From RGIG995 sp045543655 (GTDB taxonomy: Bacteria; Bacillota; Clostridia; Oscillospirales; UBA644), in the NCBI GenBank assembly GCA_045543655.1, contig JAZPXN010000060.1, positions 24,972 through 88,971 of the forward strand: a stretch of 64,000 bases of DNA, written 5' to 3'. Every line of letters starts with the position of its first letter. Position 1 is the first letter of the stretch. The position numbers and the translations under genes are program-made. The notes under the pieces are model-generated. The model was given only the letters and a program-made list of their open reading frames with translations, was not told the DNA's origin and made no database searches. Below, piece after piece: positions 59,954-64,000 of this stretch.

Positions 59954-59982
59954 ATTATACCACAACGAAGGAGGTTTGTAAA
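59954..59982 (-). promoter_or_regulatory. promoter of the tubulin-like gene
   Basis: Minus strand TTTACA (59982-59977), 17 bases ending TGG, TATAAT (59959-59954). Leader about 145 bases. Confidence 0.85.
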
Positions 59983-60005
59983 GAGATAAAGCCGGATTTG
60001 CAGAC

Positions 60006-60042
60006 AAAAAGGACCTGCCTTAGACACGGGGTCAAAGGCAGG
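60006..60042 (-). terminator. terminator of the symporter gene
   Basis: Minus strand CCTGCCTT (60042-60035) and AAGGCAGG (60021-60014), then TCCTTTTT. Confidence 0.8.
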
Positions 60043-60060
60043 CTTGAAAATTCAGTTTGA

Positions 60061-61617
60061 TCAATCCGCTTTATAGCATTCGAAGATTTCGTCGACCCGT
60101 TCCTTCTCTTCCTTCTTGTTCTTGGTAAGAAGGCTTACCACGGGAACGACGATCATAGAGATCGCCATGGCGGCAACGCCCATTTCGGGGGATTTCGCGG
60201 CGGCGGCGGAGAAGCCGGACTGCAGGGAAATGACGAGGGTAGCACCGCCCACGGTAAGAAGACCGGAAAGGATCCCGGCGTAAGCGCCGATCTTCGTGAT
60301 CCTCTTGGAGAACAGACCCCAGATGTAAGGCCCGATAAAGCAGCCGGAAACAAGCCCCCAGGAGAAGGACATCAGACTTACGATAATGGGAATATTCTGG
60401 GTGGCAAAGACGAAGGAGCAGATCACGAAGGCAAAGCACAGTGTCCGGGTCAGAAGCATCTGATGCTCGGGCTTGGTCTCTTTTTTCCGAAGAGCGGGGA
60501 TCAGATCCACCGAAACGGCCGAAGCGGAGGTAAGCACCACGGATTGCAGCGTGGACATGGAGGCCGAGAGCAGAAGGATCATAATGACCGCCAAAAGAAC
60601 AGTGCCCAGGGTTCCGTTGCCCAGAACCTCCATCAGGACGGAGGGGATGACGGAATCAATACCTCCCTCGGGCAATTTTCCGCCCAGAATCAGACGGGAG
60701 GAGGAGCCGATGAGATAAGCACCGCAACCGATGACCGTGCAAAAAACGGTGGAGATCACGGTACCGCGCTTGATGGCGGCGGTATCCTTAATCGCGTAGA
60801 ACTTGCCGATCATCTGAGGAAGTCCCCAGGTTCCGAAGCTGGTAAGCATAATGTTAAAGCAAAGGAATTTAAAGGAAGATCCGCCGAAAATATGGGTCAG
60901 CTGACTCCCGGTCACGGGGTTCGGATCGCCGGGAAGAGATTCGAAGTTACGCAGATTTTCCAGAAGCCCGCCGATACCGCCCACGCTATCGTGCTTCAGC
61001 ACCGCCACCACCAGGCACACAACACCCACAAGCATGATCAACCCCTGCACCAGATCGGCGTAGGAGGTGGCAACGTAACCGCCGGCCACCAGATATACGG
61101 AGGTCAGCGCAGCCATGATCAGCATCCAGACCCAGGTATCCACGCCGGGAAATACGGCGCTGAAAAGAGACCCCAGTCCCTTGTAAACGGCGGCGGAATA
61201 GGGAACGAGGAAGACGAAAATGATGGCGGCCGCAAGGATCTTCATCCCTTTAGAACCGTAGCGCTTTTCAAAATAATCGGGCATGGTACGGGCGTTCAGC
61301 TTCCGGGTCATTTTCCGGGTACGGTTGGCAAAAAGCAGCCAGGAAAGCAAACAGCCGAGAACGGCGTTCCCGATTCCGATCCAAATAGCGCCGATGCCGA
61401 TATTCCAGCCGTGCTGACCGGCGTAGCCGACGAACACCACGGCAGAGAAATAAGTGGTCCCGTATGCAAAAGCGGTGGCCCAAGCGCCGATATTGCGCCC
61501 GCCGATCAGAAAGCCGTCCAGCGTTTTGGACTTCCCGAACGTGAGACATCCGATCAGAGCCATAATGATTGCGTAGATCGCCAAGGCGACCAACGTGTAA
61601 ATTTGCGGTTGCGACAT
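60061..61617 (-). CDS. sodium:solute symporter (SSS/PutP family)
   Basis: 518 residues, 13 predicted membrane helices. Early segment GGRNIGAWATAFAYGTTYFS and VYLVAGGYVATSYADLVQGL are the conserved Na+-site and helix-5/6 blocks of SSS carriers such as PutP and PanF. Imports an organic solute (amino acid, sugar or vitamin) with Na+. GGAGG before the ATG. Divergent from a LysR regulator, which probably controls it. Confidence 0.92.
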   Translation of the reverse strand: MSQPQIYTLVALAIYAIIMALIGCLTFGKSKTLDGFLIGGRNIGAWATAFAYGTTYFSAVVFVGYAGQHGWNIGIGAIWIGIGNAVLGCLLSWLLFANRTRKMTRKLNARTMPDYFEKRYGSKGMKILAAAIIFVFLVPYSAAVYKGLGSLFSAVFPGVDTWVWMLIMAALTSVYLVAGGYVATSYADLVQGLIMLVGVVCLVVAVLKHDSVGGIGGLLENLRNFESLPGDPNPVTGSQLTHIFGGSSFKFLCFNIMLTSFGTWGLPQMIGKFYAIKDTAAIKRGTVISTVFCTVIGCGAYLIGSSSRLILGGKLPEGGIDSVIPSVLMEVLGNGTLGTVLLAVIMILLLSASMSTLQSVVLTSASAVSVDLIPALRKKETKPEHQMLLTRTLCFAFVICSFVFATQNIPIIVSLMSFSWGLVSGCFIGPYIWGLFSKRITKIGAYAGILSGLLTVGGATLVISLQSGFSAAAAKSPEMGVAAMAISMIVVPVVSLLTKNKKEEKERVDEIFECYKAD

Positions 61618-61717
61618 GTTTCAATACCTCCGGAATACAAAAGCGCCTCCGAAGATCCTTTTTTCGGCTATTTCCCCCAAAAACGGAAAAATTCAAAAAA
61701 AGTTCCTTCCGGGCCTC

Positions 61718-61746
61718 TTGCTTTTTCGTTCGACTCATTATATAAT
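61718..61746 (+). promoter_or_regulatory. promoter of the LysR gene
   Basis: TTGCTT (61718-61723), 17 bases, TATAAT (61741-61746). Its -10 overlaps that of the divergent symporter promoter. Confidence 0.78.
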
Positions 61747-61765
61747 AAAATCGACGATTAGTCAA
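61737..61765 (-). promoter_or_regulatory. promoter of the symporter gene
   Basis: Minus strand TTGACT (61765-61760), 17 bases, TATAAT (61742-61737). The shared core ATTATATAAT (61737-61746) is a palindrome. Confidence 0.85.
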
Positions 61766-61818
61766 ACGAATAGTTTTAATCTTCACCATTAAATTTTTCG
61801 ATGCTTGGAGAATCTTTT

Positions 61819-62715
61819 ATGGAATTACGGAATCTGATCACCTTCACCCACGTAGCGGAGCTGGGGAGCTTCACGAAGGCGGCGGAGCTGCTGGGGTATT
61901 CCCAATCCACGATATCCTTCCAGATCAAGCAGCTGGAGGAAGAGCTGGGCTGCCTTCTGTTCGAGCGGATCAATCACACCATCACCCTTACCGCGCGGGG
62001 ACGGGACCTGGTCTCCTACGCCCATCACGTCCGGTCTGTCACGGAGGAATTCAAGGAAAGTCTGGCAAAGGAAGAGGATCTCTCGGGACAGATTCACATC
62101 GTCACCCCCGATTCGGTCTGCGACGAGATGATCAACTCCCATTACGTGGATTTTCACAATAAATACCCCAATATTTCCATCAAATTCACCACCGCAGACA
62201 CCCTTGCCATGTTCGACATGCTGGATCACAACGAGGCGGACGTGATCATTACCCTGGACAATCATTCCTATCATAAAAATTACGTCATCGCCGAGGAAGA
62301 GCGGCTTTCCATGCATTTCGTGGCCGGAGCCGATTCCAAATTCGCCGGCGTCAAAGGACTTTCGGTCAGGGACGTCGTCAACGAGCCCTTTATCCTGACG
62401 GAATACGGTCAGGGCTATCGGAGGGTGCTGGACAAGGAATTGGCAAAACGCTCTCTGGAGATCTCCCCCGTGCTGGAGATCGGCCGCACCGACGTGATCA
62501 CGAAGACCGTCGCCCGAAGCAATATGATCTCCTATCTGCCGGATTTCGTCACGAAGGATCTGATTGAATCCGGGGACCTGTGCTACCTGGACGTCACCGA
62601 CCTGGAGCTGGAGATCTGGAAGCAGCTGATCTACCATAAAAACAAGTGGATCTCCAAAACCATGCGAACCTTTCTCGATTTCGTCAAGGAGCGGGAATTC
62701 TCCGCACAGGGATAA
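61819..62715 (+). CDS. LysR-family transcriptional regulator
   Basis: 298 residues. N-terminal HTH: MELRNLITFTHVAELGSFTK and AAELLGYSQSTISFQIKQLE, the classic LysR start. The C-terminal part (about 90-295) is the periplasmic-binding-like effector domain. ATG at 61819 with GGAG 8 bases upstream. Divergently arranged with the SSS symporter, its presumed target; the ligand may be the transported solute. Confidence 0.94.
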   Translation: MELRNLITFTHVAELGSFTKAAELLGYSQSTISFQIKQLEEELGCLLFERINHTITLTARGRDLVSYAHHVRSVTEEFKESLAKEEDLSGQIHIVTPDSVCDEMINSHYVDFHNKYPNISIKFTTADTLAMFDMLDHNEADVIITLDNHSYHKNYVIAEEERLSMHFVAGADSKFAGVKGLSVRDVVNEPFILTEYGQGYRRVLDKELAKRSLEISPVLEIGRTDVITKTVARSNMISYLPDFVTKDLIESGDLCYLDVTDLELEIWKQLIYHKNKWISKTMRTFLDFVKEREFSAQG

Positions 62716-62722
62716 AAAAAGC

Positions 62723-62744
62723 GCTCCGGCCTGCAGGCCGGAGC
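62723..62744. terminator. perfect 22-base palindrome after LysR
   Basis: GCTCCGGCCTG / CAGGCCGGAGC with no loop. On the plus strand no T run follows; on the minus strand TTTTTTT follows, so it works best against leftward transcripts coming from the integrase side. Confidence 0.6.
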
Positions 62745-62835
62745 AACGCGTACCGACGGGGATTTTGGTGATGCCAGCCTCAAAAAAATCACGTCAAGGC
62801 CGTGTTGATAATATGCCGTTACTTTCGCAATGGAT

Positions 62836-62869
62836 AAAAAAATCCAAGTCCGAAGACTTGGATTTTTTT
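62836..62869. terminator. bidirectional terminator between LysR and the integrase
   Basis: A-run, AATCCAAGTC (62841-62850), loop CGAA, GACTTGGATT (62855-62864), T-run to 62869. Confidence 0.9.
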
Positions 62870-63110
62870 GGCTGTTCCGAACCGTTTAGATGCCACTTTG
62901 TTTTTTGAAAAAAGAGCTAAAACTTACGATTTTTATTATTTTTTCAAAAAAGATTATCTATTCGATAAATTCCAATTTATCAGACATTAACTGTCCTACA
63001 CTCTAAAAACCCTTGATATTACTGGGTTTTTCGTTGATTACAAACTCAACTGTTATGTATTTTCCCTTGTTTTTGCCCTTATGAGCGAAAATAAGGGAAA
63101 CTTTTTATAT
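62870..63110. other. AT-rich junction next to the integrase, likely element end
   Basis: No gene is visible. It holds two hairpins: AAAAACCC/GGGTTTTT (63005-63012 and 63024-63031) and CCCTTAT/ATAAGGG (63076-63082 and 63091-63097). The drop in GC begins about 62890. The attachment site should lie here or slightly left, but I cannot see a direct repeat because the other end is outside the window. Confidence 0.5.
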
Positions 63111-64000
63111 CTAACCGCTAACCACCTTATCAAGCAGTCGTGCGGAAGTACGCTTCGCCTCTCTTGTAGAGTGAGCGTAGACATTCATCGTGGTACTGAC
63201 ATCAGAGTGACCTAAAAGCTCCTGCACATCCTTCGGCGCTGCTCCATTAGAGAGCAAATTGCTTGTGAATGTGTGTCTAAGTTGGTGGAAATGAAACCCT
63301 TCCAAACCCTCTACCTTTTTGCTTGCTCTCTTGCACATAATACCGATCGTGCTTGGCGCTTCATACGCTCCGTCCGGTCTGAGACATACAAAGGAGATTT
63401 CCTTGTATCCCTCGGGAACCTTGTCGTTTCTTGGTAGCGTATAGACCTCATAGTATGTACGGTCTTTTTCCTTAACCTCAGTGTAGTAGTTAAGGCAGAA
63501 CAGTTCGCCATACTTAAAGCGGTTTTTGTGCTGTTCGAGCTTGGCTGTTCGCAGAATCTCTGCCAGGGTGTCACAGAAGTCCACCGTGCGGACTTTCCTG
63601 CGTTTGGTAGCCCCTATCTCGGCTTTGTGCCTTGCGTTGTTGTAGCGCATACTGCGGCGTACCGTAAGGTACTGCTTTTCAAGATTTACGTCTTGCCAAG
63701 TCAGGCCGCAGACCTCGCCAATGCGAAGACCTGTGTAGTATGCGATCTGTATAGGGAGCAACGCGGGGTTGTCTTTCGCTTTCAGAAAATCCTCAAGCTT
63801 CAGATACATTTCGTGAGTGAGCGTCGGTATGGTAGCAACGTCTCCGTTATCATCCGAGAACAATTCGTAATCATCCTTTTTCCCACGCCATACAACGTAC
63901 TGCATCGGATTAAAGGAAATCATACGCTTTGGAAATACTGCAAAGCGGAACGCTCCTTGCAGTACGGCGGAGAACAAACGTAAGTAACCCTTGCTGAGTG
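63111..64000 (-). CDS. tyrosine recombinase / integrase (5' partial)
   Basis: The frame is open to the end of the window (last visible residues before the shown part read LSKGYLRLFSAVLQGAFRFA), so the N-terminus lies beyond base 64000. The visible 296 residues contain the end of the core-binding domain and the full catalytic domain: YYTGLRIGEVCGLTW (Arg I), HQLRHTFTSNLLSNG (HxxR), LLGHSDVSTTMNVYAHST (His and the nucleophile Tyr). All five catalytic positions are present. Such enzymes insert integrative conjugative elements or phages. GC is lower than in the neighbouring host genes (27 of 60 bases at 63481-63540), supporting transfer. The gene points towards the host DNA on its left, as is usual at the end of an element. 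Confidence 0.93.
   Translation of the reverse strand, partial: LSKGYLRLFSAVLQGAFRFAVFPKRMISFNPMQYVVWRGKKDDYELFSDDNGDVATIPTLTHEMYLKLEDFLKAKDNPALLPIQIAYYTGLRIGEVCGLTWQDVNLEKQYLTVRRSMRYNNARHKAEIGATKRRKVRTVDFCDTLAEILRTAKLEQHKNRFKYGELFCLNYYTEVKEKDRTYYEVYTLPRNDKVPEGYKEISFVCLRPDGAYEAPSTIGIMCKRASKKVEGLEGFHFHQLRHTFTSNLLSNGAAPKDVQELLGHSDVSTTMNVYAHSTREAKRTSARLLDKVVSG

Noticed and set aside
62723..62744. Palindrome as recombinase attachment core
   Set aside because: It is followed by a T run on the minus strand and explained as a terminator; no second copy is visible.

Overview
The window comes from a GC-rich (roughly 55-60 % by eye) low-branching Gram-positive, most likely a gut-type clostridial member of the Bacillota. 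The evidence is strong AAGGAGG-like ribosome binding sites, frequent GTG/TTG starts, a cyclic-di-AMP receptor of the DarA type, a SipW-type exported TasA-like protein, tandem MATE pumps, and near-consensus sigma-A promoters with exactly 17-base spacers. Species cannot be assigned from sequence alone.

Layout. 1-2565: end of an SPFH / zinc-ribbon / TPM membrane-associated operon. 2631-4408: prfA and a HAD phosphatase. 4443-4657: a packed array of five hairpins. 4668-9232 (minus): potABCD polyamine importer whose binding protein carries a C-terminal membrane anchor. 9656-9732: tRNA-Arg(CCG). 9811-12357: a CPA2 antiporter and an unknown TIM-barrel-like protein. 12448-14322: a phosphomannose isomerase fused to a ROK sugar kinase. 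14467-18534: MarR regulator and heterodimeric ABC exporter, divergent from two tandem MATE pumps (18797-21605). 21730-24283: DUF3048 lipoprotein and an MFS carrier with a terminator-like leader hairpin. 24328-27771: a siroheme/Fe-S reductase-like protein in one operon with a siderophore/cobalamin-type ABC importer. 27865-31068: unusual ABC exporter, DUF1854 protein and c-di-AMP receptor. 31362-34639: CPBP protease, glycosidase-like propeller and two duplicated PHP hydrolases. 35063-37135: TasA-like/beta-helix surface protein. 37363-39093: two-subunit aconitase X.

39240-52417 is a complete Wzx/Wzy-type exopolysaccharide operon read leftwards from one promoter at 52493-52521: DegT aminotransferase, phosphoglycosyl transferase, glycosyltransferases, glycerophosphotransferase-like enzyme, polymerase, chain-length protein, a remnant of a tyrosine kinase, flippase, 4,6-dehydratase and a TRIC channel.

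52637-59801 is the most unusual part: a 905-residue tubulin/FtsZ-like protein, then a separately promoted operon led by a TIR-like (CAP12/Pycsar-effector type) protein and followed by nucleoside-hydrolase-like, AAC(3)-like and mannitol-phosphate-dehydrogenase-like genes. No cyclase is visible, so it is not a recognisable CBASS or Pycsar locus. It is the best candidate for an undescribed system.

60061-62715: a sodium:solute symporter and a divergent LysR regulator whose promoters share one palindromic -10. 62870-64000: AT-richer DNA with a tyrosine recombinase that runs off the window, i.e. the edge of an integrated element.
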